Assembly: GCA_024640665.1 (NCBI GenBank)
Contig: JAHEEO010000103.1
Coordinates: 1-10,360, forward strand
Source of the DNA: Rhodospirillales bacterium
GTDB taxonomy: Bacteria > Pseudomonadota > Gammaproteobacteria > Steroidobacterales > Rariloculaceae
Reading direction: 5' to 3'
DNA: 10,360 nucleotides
This document shows positions 1 through 6,682 of this stretch, piece after piece. Position numbers and translations under genes: made by a program. Within the stretch, counting starts at the first letter, position 1. Each line of letters opens with the position of its first letter. The notes beneath the pieces were generated by a model, which did no database searches, was not told where the DNA came from, and saw only the letters and a list, made by a program, of their open reading frames with translations.

Positions 1-547
1 TGCCGGTCAGCATGGCGGCGCTGGTGCTTTCCCGGCCCTCAGTGTTTGTGCGGGCGCCTAAGACCGAGTTGCAGTAAATCACCGCCGAGGATTCCATCCA
101 GGCGCAGTGTTCGCCCATGCTGGGAACATTGCCGGCCAGATACGGCGTGCATGTCTTCAAGATTTTGATGCCTCTGTCTGCAGCGTAATTCTCGCTCGAT
201 CGGCTCAAGGCTGCGGCTTCCGGGCTTGCGCCCAATACTTCCCAATTGTCGGGATCGTATCCAGCCTGCAAATGACAACTGTTGGTGACGACAGCAGGCA
301 CCTCGACGAGCTCGTCGCTGTCCAAATCGAAATAGGCAAATATTTTGTCGGCACCGCCAGGGTAATCTTTGTAATAGTTTGCGAGAAAAGGCGTGGTGCT
401 GCCTGGCACGCCGGCCACGTTTGTGGTGTTTACGAACTCTTCGCACCCTAATGCCTGCGAATACCTGACTAGGAGTTCCATGGCCTTTTGTTTGGCGGCG
501 CCTGCGTCACCGTTGAGCATGGCCTTTTCGTCGTCGGACAGTTTCAT
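1..547 (-). CDS. Aconitase X (DUF521) large catalytic domain, N-terminal part
   Basis: This reading frame starts at ATG 547-545 and stays open for 182 codons to the window edge, so the C-terminal part is missing. The protein begins MKLSDDEKAMLNGDAG, as aconitase X catalytic chains do, and later has CTPYLAGNVP (Cys133), GEHCAWMESSAV (Cys148) and NSVLGARTNTEGRES (residues 160-174). These are hallmark blocks of the family. Cys133 and Cys148 are candidates for iron or Fe-S binding, but I cannot assign ligands. Known members are dehydratases: bacterial cis-3-hydroxy-L-proline dehydratase and archaeal phosphomevalonate dehydratase. A hydro-lyase reaction on a hydroxy acid is therefore likely, with the substrate open. 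No swivelling small domain (DUF126-like) precedes the large domain, so it may be C-terminal or a separate gene beyond the edge. The start lies 25 bases after the flavoenzyme stop on the same strand, so the two are probably co-transcribed. The family call is strong and the substrate unknown. Confidence 0.87.
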   Translation of the reverse strand, partial: MKLSDDEKAMLNGDAGAAKQKAMELLVRYSQALGCEEFVNTTNVAGVPGSTTPFLANYYKDYPGGADKIFAYFDLDSDELVEVPAVVTNSCHLQAGYDPDNWEVLGASPEAAALSRSSENYAADRGIKILKTCTPYLAGNVPSMGEHCAWMESSAVIYCNSVLGARTNTEGRESTSAAMLTG

Positions 548-572
548 GCGATACCTAATGGTTGCGGTCTAG

Positions 573-1865
573 TTAATCAGTGCGATCGAGATTGTCGCTG
601 AGTACTTGTTGCAGCTGCGCATTGTCTACGTCGCGCACGGCGCCGGTGCCGGCTAGGTGCATAGCGTGCGCGGCTGCCGTGCCCATGGCAATGCAGGGTC
701 CCATTACGCGAATTGCAGACAGCGCCTGAGTGTCGGCGTCGACACAGCGACCTGCAGCAAGCAAATTGTCGGAACCTGCCGGTATCATGCAGCTAAGTGG
801 AATGAAATAGACGTGATCGTCGGGAAACTGCTCCCAATAAACGACTTCGGCCGTGTCGTGCAGTTCCACCCACCAGGCACAGCGTGCAATGGCATCTTTG
901 GGGCGGTGCGTGCTGCGAATATCCGCGAGCGTCAGCTGGCGGTCGCTCGCGATCCAGCGCGTCTGACGGATTCCAGGGTTGCCGTACACGCGTACTTTGG
1001 CATTCGCAAATATGGCAGGGAACTCTGCGCGCAGGAAGGCGATGACGTTGTCGGTTTGGCGACGGCCTTCAAACACCATCTGGGCGGCCCCGAATGGATC
1101 CAGCGGTGTCTGCATGTGATTGATGTTGGCCAGCATGAAGCCTTGATCGGCAAACGGCATCAGCCACCCGTCGTGACGCACAAGACCATACTTGGCGCCC
1201 ACTTCTGCGAGACGTTGCCTGACGCTGGGCATGTCGAGTTCTTTCACGGCGACTTCGTCGTAATCTTCAATCAGGAAGTTCATCGAGCCCCATACGGGCT
1301 CCACCGGTTCGCGTACTTCGAGTCCAGATTCATAGCTCAAAGTGGCATCGCCGGATGCATCGATGTAACCGGCTGCCTCCACGCGCAAGCCGCCATAGCG
1401 AGTCACGAAGTCTATGTGCTGAATGCGCCGTTTGCTGAAACTGACATCGGTCAGAACGGCGCCGACGAGCGTGTGCACGCCTGCTTCTTCGAGCTTGCGC
1501 TCCATCCACCGGGCAAGACGGACTTCGTTGTACTGAAAGTTTACGGTGGAACCCTGCAAGCGCAGAATTGAATCTTCAGCGGTTAGATCGTCGATAATCT
1601 CGTCGGCGATACCATGAGTGAGTTGATAGGCGTTCGGACCATGGCTGTACAACCCGATGATGGTTCCGATAATCGAGCCGATCGCTTGCCCTCCAATGGC
1701 GGGCGCACCGTCCGCGAGCACGACTTTCTTGCCGAGCCTGGCGGCTACCAATGCGGCTGTTACTCCAGAGATTCCAGCGCCCAGGATACAAATATCGGCA
1801 GTGATGCTTTGATTTCGGGGCTTGGTCTTCTGCGTGACGCTGCGGGTAGGTATTGGCTCTGACAT
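573..1865 (-). CDS. FAD-dependent oxidoreductase (PF12831-like)
   Basis: This is a 430-residue flavoprotein. A Rossmann FAD-binding fold opens near residue 24 with GAGISG at 29-34. Beta-strand 2 ends at Asp52, where glutamate is more usual as the ribose ligand, and is followed by IGGQA near 58-61. A mid-protein block reads YIDASGDATLS. The C-terminal block NLLAAGRCVDAD, then ALSAIRVMGPCIAMGTAAAHA, is the second FAD-contact segment typical of the PF12831 FAD_oxidored family. There is no signal peptide or membrane helix, so it should be cytoplasmic. About 22 polar residues precede the fold. The family is functionally diverse and poorly characterised, so the substrate cannot be named. Its tight pairing with aconitase X suggests it acts on the same metabolite, either making the dehydratase substrate or oxidising its product. 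The start has only a distant purine tract (GAGGA, about 15 bases upstream), so initiation may be weak or leaderless. It diverges from the glutathione transferase operon. Confidence 0.92.
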   Translation of the reverse strand: MSEPIPTRSVTQKTKPRNQSITADICILGAGISGVTAALVAARLGKKVVLADGAPAIGGQAIGSIIGTIIGLYSHGPNAYQLTHGIADEIIDDLTAEDSILRLQGSTVNFQYNEVRLARWMERKLEEAGVHTLVGAVLTDVSFSKRRIQHIDFVTRYGGLRVEAAGYIDASGDATLSYESGLEVREPVEPVWGSMNFLIEDYDEVAVKELDMPSVRQRLAEVGAKYGLVRHDGWLMPFADQGFMLANINHMQTPLDPFGAAQMVFEGRRQTDNVIAFLRAEFPAIFANAKVRVYGNPGIRQTRWIASDRQLTLADIRSTHRPKDAIARCAWWVELHDTAEVVYWEQFPDDHVYFIPLSCMIPAGSDNLLAAGRCVDADTQALSAIRVMGPCIAMGTAAAHAMHLAGTGAVRDVDNAQLQQVLSDNLDRTD

Positions 1866-1921
1866 AAAATACGCTTCGAATCCTCTGTCGATCTGCTGCG
1901 GATTTCTAGGTTACCGCCTTC

Positions 1922-1940
1922 GTGGTTCGAATTGAACCGC
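1922..1940. repeat. Near-palindromic inverted repeat, candidate operator
   Basis: The core GGTTCGAATTGAACC (1924-1938) has five perfectly pairing outer positions on each arm and a central AT-rich spacer. Including one G-T wobble, the arms extend to 1922 and 1940. It sits roughly in the middle of the divergent intergenic region, where one dimeric regulator could control both operons. A tract this short can arise by chance, and no regulator is visible, so the operator reading is an inference. Confidence 0.4.
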
Positions 1941-1962
1941 AGCTGCTGCTATCTGCCAGTCG

Positions 1963-1985
1963 GCAAGCCGATGCTGTAGGCTTGC
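1963..1985. repeat. 7-bp inverted repeat upstream of the glutathione transferase gene
   Basis: GCAAGCC (1963-1969) and GGCTTGC (1979-1985) are perfect inverted arms around a 9-base spacer, ending 27 bases before the ATG at 2013. It may be a second protein-binding site or a hairpin in the 5' leader of the rightward mRNA. It lacks a following U-run, so a terminator is unlikely. Confidence 0.35.
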
Positions 1986-2012
1986 GTCCTGGACGAATCA
2001 CCGGAGTGTGGA

Positions 2013-2690
2013 ATGATCGAACTTTTTACCTCACCGACCCCAAACGGCTGGAAAGCTTCCATTACGCTCGAGGAATTGGGGCTTGAATATACCGTTCGGC
2101 ACATCCAGATGGACAAGCTCGAGCAGAAACAAGACTGGTATCTAAAGATCAATCCAAACGGCCGAATTCCTACAATTATCGACCATGATAACGGCGATTT
2201 CGCCGTCTTTGAATCTGGCGCCATAATGATCTACCTGGCCGAAAAGGTGGGCGCGTTGTTACCGACCGACGTCAAAGGTCGATCGCTGGTCATCCAGTGG
2301 CTGATGTTCCAGATGGGTGGCGTAGGTCCGATGATGGGACAGGCGAACGTATTTTTTCGCTATGCCCCTGAAAAGATTCCGTATGCGATCGAGCGCTATC
2401 AGCGCGAAGTCCGGCGACTGTTGGAAGTGCTCGACGGGCAGCTCGAGGACAACGAATATTTGGCTGGAGACTACTCGTTAGCCGATATCGCGAACTGGTC
2501 TTGGGTACGGGGCCATAAGTGGTCTGGCGTTGAGATCGATGGGCTGGACCACCTGGCGCGCTGGCTTGAAGCAGTCGGTGCCCGCCCTGCAGTTCAGCGT
2601 GGTGTCGATGTGCCGGTGCCGACTGATCTCGAGGAGATGCTCCGCAAAGCGGACGAAGCAACCTCGAAGGTTGCGGGCATACTGGCCTAG
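2013..2690 (+). CDS. Nu-class glutathione S-transferase-like protein (YfcG/YghU type)
   Basis: This 225-residue protein has a thioredoxin-like N-terminal domain (about 1-80) and an all-helical C-terminal domain. The N-terminus MIELFTSPTPNGWK holds Thr9 and Asn11, the residue pair that replaces the catalytic Tyr/Ser/Cys in Nu-class proteins such as Escherichia coli YfcG. NPNGRIPTIID (48-57) carries the cis-proline loop, and FESGAIMIYLAEK (66-78) the glutathione gamma-glutamyl contact. The helical domain has QWLMFQMGGVGPMMGQ (95-110) and later the block GDYSLADIANWSW, both close to YfcG. Characterised relatives bind glutathione or glutathione disulfide and have disulfide-bond reductase and some peroxidase activity. 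It is the first gene of the rightward operon and ends 14 bases before the next gene. In this setting it may detoxify a reactive intermediate or perform a glutathione-dependent step of the pathway, which is inference. Confidence 0.94.
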   Translation: MIELFTSPTPNGWKASITLEELGLEYTVRHIQMDKLEQKQDWYLKINPNGRIPTIIDHDNGDFAVFESGAIMIYLAEKVGALLPTDVKGRSLVIQWLMFQMGGVGPMMGQANVFFRYAPEKIPYAIERYQREVRRLLEVLDGQLEDNEYLAGDYSLADIANWSWVRGHKWSGVEIDGLDHLARWLEAVGARPAVQRGVDVPVPTDLEEMLRKADEATSKVAGILA

Positions 2691-2704
2691 CCGCTGGATT
2701 TATT

Positions 2705-3574
2705 ATGAGCAAAATCGCATTAGATGAAATCGTCGCGATCGACATTCACACGCACGCCGAAGCTTCGATACGAGATCCGCAACCACCAACCAAGTTTCAG
2801 GACGCCGCCCAGAAGTACTTCAAGCACGACAATCCGCGTCCGACCATTCCGGAGATTGCAGAGTATTACCGTGAGCGAAAGATCGCCTGTGTCATATTTC
2901 CAGTCGACGGGATGCATGCCCGTGGTGATAAGCCTGTTTCAAATGTAGAGGTCGCCGAACTCGCCCACGAAAACGGCGACATTATGATTCCATTTGCGAG
3001 TGTGGATCCGGCACGTGGTCAAGCTGCCATCGATGAAGCGCGTGACATGATCCGCAACTACGACGTCCGCGGTTTTAAGTTTCATCCGCAGTATCAAGAG
3101 TTCTTCCCCAACGATCCGGCGGTTTACCCACTCTACGAAGTTATCGCTGATGCGGGTTTGCCGGCACTATTCCATACCGGGCATTCCGGCATGGGTACGG
3201 GTATGCGCGGCGGCGGGGGCATTCGCCTCAAGTACGGCAACCCGATGGACGTCGATGACGTGGCCGTAGATTTTCCGGATATGCCGATTATTCTTGCGCA
3301 TCCGTCTTGGCCCTGGCAGGACGAAGCGCTGTCGATGTGCTTGCACAAGCCGCAGGTCTACATCGATTTATCGGGTTACTCGCCAAAGTACTTTCCGCCG
3401 CAGTTGGTTCGTTTCGCAAATACGCAGCTCAAGCACAAGGTGTTGTTCGGCACCGATTACCCGCTGATTACGCCCGAACGCTGGCTGAAAGACTTTGATT
3501 CAATTGATATTCGCGATGAAGTTAAGCCACTTATTTTGAAAGAGAATGCCGTGCGCTTATTGCAGCTGGGTTGA
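2705..3574 (+). CDS. Amidohydrolase_2 family metal-dependent hydrolase
   Basis: This 289-residue TIM-barrel protein belongs to the amidohydrolase_2 (PF04909) group. Metal-ligand motifs appear in order: HTH at 15-17 on strand 1, GFKFHP near 123-128, FHTGH at 156-160, ILAHP with His199, and FGTDYP with Asp251. The length is normal for the family. There is no signal peptide or membrane segment, so it should be cytoplasmic. A glycine-rich insertion (about 162-172) lies just after the strand-5 histidine and could be a substrate loop. Family members hydrolyse C-N, C-O or C-C bonds or act as decarboxylases (for example gamma-resorcylate and ACMS decarboxylases), so the reaction cannot be fixed from sequence. 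The ATG lies 14 bases after the transferase stop, with a weak GGA (2696-2698) before it, consistent with one mRNA. It is the first of two metal hydrolases in this operon. Confidence 0.92.
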   Translation: MSKIALDEIVAIDIHTHAEASIRDPQPPTKFQDAAQKYFKHDNPRPTIPEIAEYYRERKIACVIFPVDGMHARGDKPVSNVEVAELAHENGDIMIPFASVDPARGQAAIDEARDMIRNYDVRGFKFHPQYQEFFPNDPAVYPLYEVIADAGLPALFHTGHSGMGTGMRGGGGIRLKYGNPMDVDDVAVDFPDMPIILAHPSWPWQDEALSMCLHKPQVYIDLSGYSPKYFPPQLVRFANTQLKHKVLFGTDYPLITPERWLKDFDSIDIRDEVKPLILKENAVRLLQLG

Positions 3575-3647
3575 GCCACGCAACAATCGCTTGCCCGGCG
3601 CAGGGCGCGGGTTCTAAACTCGGTTTAAGACGATTTAGGGGAAAGTC
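3575..3647 (+). other. Intra-operon gap with small inverted repeat and strong RBS
   Basis: These 73 bases separate the hydrolase from the aldehyde dehydrogenase. TAAAC (3615-3619) and GTTTA (3623-3627) form a small inverted repeat in an AT-rich patch. AGGGGA (3637-3642) is a strong ribosome binding site five bases before the ATG at 3648. The gap is large enough for an internal promoter, but I see no clear -35/-10 pair. Confidence 0.35.
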
Positions 3648-5156
3648 ATGAGTGCAGTAATTGCAGAACAATCGGCGCCGAGCAGCGCTGTTGCCAGGTT
3701 TTTGAGCCGCCGACCGCAGCTATTCATCAATAACGAATGGGTCGATGCGAAGTCCGGAAAGCTCATCCCGGTTATCGATCCGGCTAATGGTCGCAATATC
3801 GCCTCGGTGGCCGATGCCGGCGAAGCCGATGTTGATGCAGCTGTCGCTGCGGCCCGGCGAGCATTGGAGCATGGTGACTGGGCGGACATGCGTCCAGCCA
3901 AACGAGAAGCCTTGATCTGGCGACTGTCGGATCTCATCGAGCAGAATGCTGACGAGCTTGCGGAACTCGAGAGCCTCGACAACGGCAAGACTAAATTCAT
4001 GGCCAACATCGTCGATGTGGCCGGGACGAGAAACTACTTCCGCTATATGGCAGGTTGGGCCACCAAAATAGAGGGCTCAACTATCGATGTCTCCGCAGGC
4101 GGACCGCCGGGAACCAAGTTCCAGGCGCAGACCCGACGCGAACCGGTAGGAGTCGTCGCGCAGATCATTCCTTGGAATTTTCCTTTGGCGATGGCCGCGT
4201 GGAAGCTGGGTCCAGCGCTTGCGACTGGGTGTACCTGCATCCTCAAACCGGCTGAACAAACGCCTTTGACCGCGCTGCGTTTAGCGGAACTCATTGCTGA
4301 GGCGGGTTTTCCGCCGGGCGTCGTCAACGTTTTAACTGGGTATGGCGAGACAACCGGCGCTGCCCTAGTGCGTCATCCAGGTGTCGATAAAGTCGCCTTT
4401 ACCGGCTCCGGTGAAGTTGGCAAATTGATCAATAAGTCCGCTACAGACACGCTTAAAAGAGTGTCTCTCGAACTGGGTGGCAAATCACCGGTCATCATGC
4501 TGCAGGACATGGACGTGCAGACGGCAGTCGGCGGTGCGGCACAAGCGATCTTCTTCAATGCGGGGCAGGTCTGTGCTGCGGGATCTCGGCTTTATGTGCA
4601 GCGTGATATTTACGACCAGGTGCTGGAGGGGGTGGCAGGGGCCGCGAATGCGATCAAGCTGGGCCCAGGACTGTCCCCGGACACCGAAATGGGGCCGCTG
4701 GTTTCAAGTGAGCAGCAGCAGCGTGTAATGGACTACATTCAAGCCGGTCGCAGCGAAGGCGCAAGCGTCATGGCTGGAGGTGAGCCGGTAGACCACCCCG
4801 GTTACTTCGTCAAACCGACCGTACTTGCCAGCGTAAATAACAGTATGCGCGTCGTACAAGAGGAGATCTTTGGTCCTGTCCTGGTTGCGGAGCGGTTTGA
4901 CGATCTCAACGAGATCGCCGACATCGCCAATGCAACGCCATACGGCCTGAGTGCCAGCATCTGGTCAAACGATCTGCGCGCTGTCAATCGACTTATTCCA
5001 AAGATCAAAGCCGGTACGGTTTGGGTCAACTGCCATGGGCCCGTAGATCCCAATATGCCTTTTGGCGGCTTTAAACAATCGGGTACGGGACGTGAATCTG
5101 GGCGTGCAGCTATCGAGATGTACACTGAACTGAAGTCAGTTTGCATGATGATTTAG
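3648..5156 (+). CDS. NAD(P)-dependent aldehyde dehydrogenase
   Basis: This full-length 502-residue member of the classical aldehyde dehydrogenase superfamily oxidises an aldehyde to the carboxylic acid with NAD(P)+. Catalytic features are all present: IPWNFPL with Asn177 (oxyanion hole), Lys200 in ILKPAEQTP (cofactor), FTGSGEVG at 251-258, the general base Glu275 in LELGGKSP, and the nucleophile Cys309 in FFNAGQVCAAG. The later EEIFGPVL block also matches. The protein resembles the ALDH1/betaine-aldehyde/phenylacetaldehyde dehydrogenase group, but substrate specificity cannot be assigned. It is predicted cytosolic and probably tetrameric, as in the family. A strong Shine-Dalgarno sequence (AGGGGA at 3637-3642) sets the start. 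It lies third in the rightward operon, between two hydrolases, so its aldehyde is probably a product or intermediate of that route. Confidence 0.97.
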   Translation: MSAVIAEQSAPSSAVARFLSRRPQLFINNEWVDAKSGKLIPVIDPANGRNIASVADAGEADVDAAVAAARRALEHGDWADMRPAKREALIWRLSDLIEQNADELAELESLDNGKTKFMANIVDVAGTRNYFRYMAGWATKIEGSTIDVSAGGPPGTKFQAQTRREPVGVVAQIIPWNFPLAMAAWKLGPALATGCTCILKPAEQTPLTALRLAELIAEAGFPPGVVNVLTGYGETTGAALVRHPGVDKVAFTGSGEVGKLINKSATDTLKRVSLELGGKSPVIMLQDMDVQTAVGGAAQAIFFNAGQVCAAGSRLYVQRDIYDQVLEGVAGAANAIKLGPGLSPDTEMGPLVSSEQQQRVMDYIQAGRSEGASVMAGGEPVDHPGYFVKPTVLASVNNSMRVVQEEIFGPVLVAERFDDLNEIADIANATPYGLSASIWSNDLRAVNRLIPKIKAGTVWVNCHGPVDPNMPFGGFKQSGTGRESGRAAIEMYTELKSVCMMI

Positions 5157-5173
5157 GCGGTTCGCTTGCCATT

Positions 5174-5180
5174 GAGGGGA
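5174..5180 (+). promoter_or_regulatory. Strong RBS deciding the start of the exported amidohydrolase
   Basis: GAGGGGA lies five bases before the ATG at 5186. An upstream in-frame ATG at 5141 overlaps the aldehyde dehydrogenase 3' end, has no comparable site, and would add 15 residues in front of the Tat signal. The downstream start is preferred. Confidence 0.75.
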
Positions 5181-5185
5181 GCGAC

Positions 5186-6640
5186 ATGTCGCCATTTGAT
5201 CTTTTAAGTCACAGCATTGCGCAGGAATTTAAGCATCTCAAGACTTCGCGTCGCAATTTCCTGCGCAACAGTGCAACCGTGGCCGCGCTGGCTGCCGGCG
5301 GCGTTGCAATGAAGCCGGGCAGTACATTGGCTCAGCAAAATGAGCTGCCGACTCGCGGCGAGTATCTGGTGCGCAATGCCCATGTTTTGTCGATGGACCC
5401 AGTCATTGGCGATATTGCAGGTGGCGATGTCCATATCCGCGGCGGCAACATTGTCGCCGTGGGAGAGAATCTTGCTGCGCCGCAGGCCGAAGTGATCAAT
5501 GGCGAGGACATGATCGTTCTACCTGGGTTGGTCGAAACGCATTGGCATATCTGGACGACGATGCTTCGCAGCATGTCAGGTGACGAAGCACAGTTTGGTT
5601 ACTTTCCAACCTCGCGAGGTATCGGTGCGCATTATGTCGCTGAAGACATGTATCACAGTGGCCGCTTGGCGCTGGCCGAAGCCGCTTACAGTGGCACAAC
5701 CTTTGTTCACGACTGGTGTCACAATGTGCGTTCTCCGGAGTATGCGCAGGCTGCGCTGCGGGCTCTGGGTGAGTCCGGTCTGAGGGCTCGATTCAGCTAT
5801 GGGTCGGCGGCGGGTCAGGCGGCTGATGAGCCGTTGGACTTCGCAGATATCCGCGCGCTGCATGAAAGCTGGAGCACCTATTCAGATAACGACCGTCTGC
5901 GGCTCGGTTTAGCGTGGCGCGGCGCCGGATCAAGCGTTTCTCTCGACGATTATCAGCGCGCGCGCGAACTGGATCTGCCTGTTTCCGTGCACGTCAACAA
6001 TTTCCAGAGCAATGCTGGCGGCATCGCCGCCATCGATGCGGTGGGCATGCTTGGGCCGGAAGTGCAACTCATTCACGCCATTTGGTCTTCGCCGGAAGAA
6101 ATCCGTGCGGTGGCTGCATCCGGCGCGTCACTGAGTTTATCCCCTTACACCGAATTGCGTATTGGCTTCGGCTTGCCGATGACGCAGGAGTATCTTGCCG
6201 CCGGCGTTCCCATCGGGCTCTCCGTTGATACGCCAACGCTGTCCGGCAATGCTGACATGTTCGCAATCATGAAGGCGATACTGAATATTGCAAACGGGAA
6301 AGCGCTCGACGAGTTCGCGTTGACCGCTCGACGTGTCTTGGAGCTCGCTACGATCGAGGGAGCGCGTTCAATGGGAGTGGATGCGGTGACGGGGTCGCTG
6401 TCGCCAGGTAAGCGAGCCGACCTCATCATGGTAAACACGCGTCATGTGAACTTAGGCGTGTTTACCGACCCGGCACATATGCTGGTCGAAGCAGCCCAGC
6501 CTTCGAACGTCGATACGGTGATTGCAGATGGCCGAATTCTAAAGCGAGATGGCGCGCTGCTGAACGCTGACGTCGATGCAATTATTGATTCTGCACGTTC
6601 TGCATTAAGCGGCGTGCGAGCGCGGGCAGACTGGTGGTGA
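5186..6640 (+). CDS. Tat-exported amidohydrolase (chlorohydrolase/deaminase-like)
   Basis: From ATG 5186 this is a 484-residue protein with a Tat signal peptide: SRRNFLR at 21-27, a hydrophobic Ala/Gly segment (about 30-42) and a likely cleavage site near TLAQ (47-50). A folded, metal-loaded enzyme is therefore probably sent to the periplasm. The mature part has the composite fold of the ATZ/TRZ/SsnA amidohydrolases: a beta-sandwich start (EYLVRNAHVLSMDP), then GLVETHWHIW with metal ligands His119 and His121, HVNNF with His269, LIHAIW with His297, and GLSVDTP with Asp348. The closing PGKRADLIMV block is also typical. Where relatives have H-x-x-E after strand 5, this protein has Asn272, so the usual general acid/base glutamate appears missing. 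Substrate unknown; cyclic amides, N-heterocycles or lactones are possible. It starts 29 bases after the dehydrogenase stop and closes the operon. The family call is strong. Confidence 0.93.
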   Translation: MSPFDLLSHSIAQEFKHLKTSRRNFLRNSATVAALAAGGVAMKPGSTLAQQNELPTRGEYLVRNAHVLSMDPVIGDIAGGDVHIRGGNIVAVGENLAAPQAEVINGEDMIVLPGLVETHWHIWTTMLRSMSGDEAQFGYFPTSRGIGAHYVAEDMYHSGRLALAEAAYSGTTFVHDWCHNVRSPEYAQAALRALGESGLRARFSYGSAAGQAADEPLDFADIRALHESWSTYSDNDRLRLGLAWRGAGSSVSLDDYQRARELDLPVSVHVNNFQSNAGGIAAIDAVGMLGPEVQLIHAIWSSPEEIRAVAASGASLSLSPYTELRIGFGLPMTQEYLAAGVPIGLSVDTPTLSGNADMFAIMKAILNIANGKALDEFALTARRVLELATIEGARSMGVDAVTGSLSPGKRADLIMVNTRHVNLGVFTDPAHMLVEAAQPSNVDTVIADGRILKRDGALLNADVDAIIDSARSALSGVRARADWW

Positions 6641-6682
6641 TTCAAGCGTTGTTGTTGGCGTGGTGCCGCCGCATGCCGCAAC

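Larger units (their letters stand above)
1866..2012. promoter_or_regulatory. Divergent control region between two enzyme operons
   Basis: These 147 bases separate the leftward flavoenzyme/aconitase X pair from the rightward four-gene operon and must hold both promoters, unless either start is wrong. Two inverted repeats occur (listed separately). The 7-mer TTCGAAT appears twice in the same orientation, at 1875-1881 and 1926-1932, 51 bases apart. I could not identify a convincing sigma-70 -35/-10 pair for either direction. No regulator gene is encoded next to it within the window. The regulatory role is inferred from gene orientation and repeat structure only. Confidence 0.5.

Noticed and set aside
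39..451. Open frames on both strands (39-446 minus, 107-451 plus)
   Set aside because: Both are shadows of the aconitase X fragment, which occupies another minus frame through the whole stretch and shows clear family motifs; the shadow proteins are rich in Arg/His/Cys and lack any domain.
657..1571. 304-codon plus-strand frame opposite the flavoenzyme
   Set aside because: It lies antisense within a gene with full FAD-binding motifs; the translated product is Cys/His-rich and matches no family I know.
5141..5185. ATG 5141 as start of the exported amidohydrolase
   Set aside because: ATG 5186 has a strong Shine-Dalgarno site and gives a normal Tat signal peptide.
6656..6675. GC-rich stretch between convergent genes as a Rho-independent terminator
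   Set aside because: Only four base pairs can form and no U-run follows on either strand.
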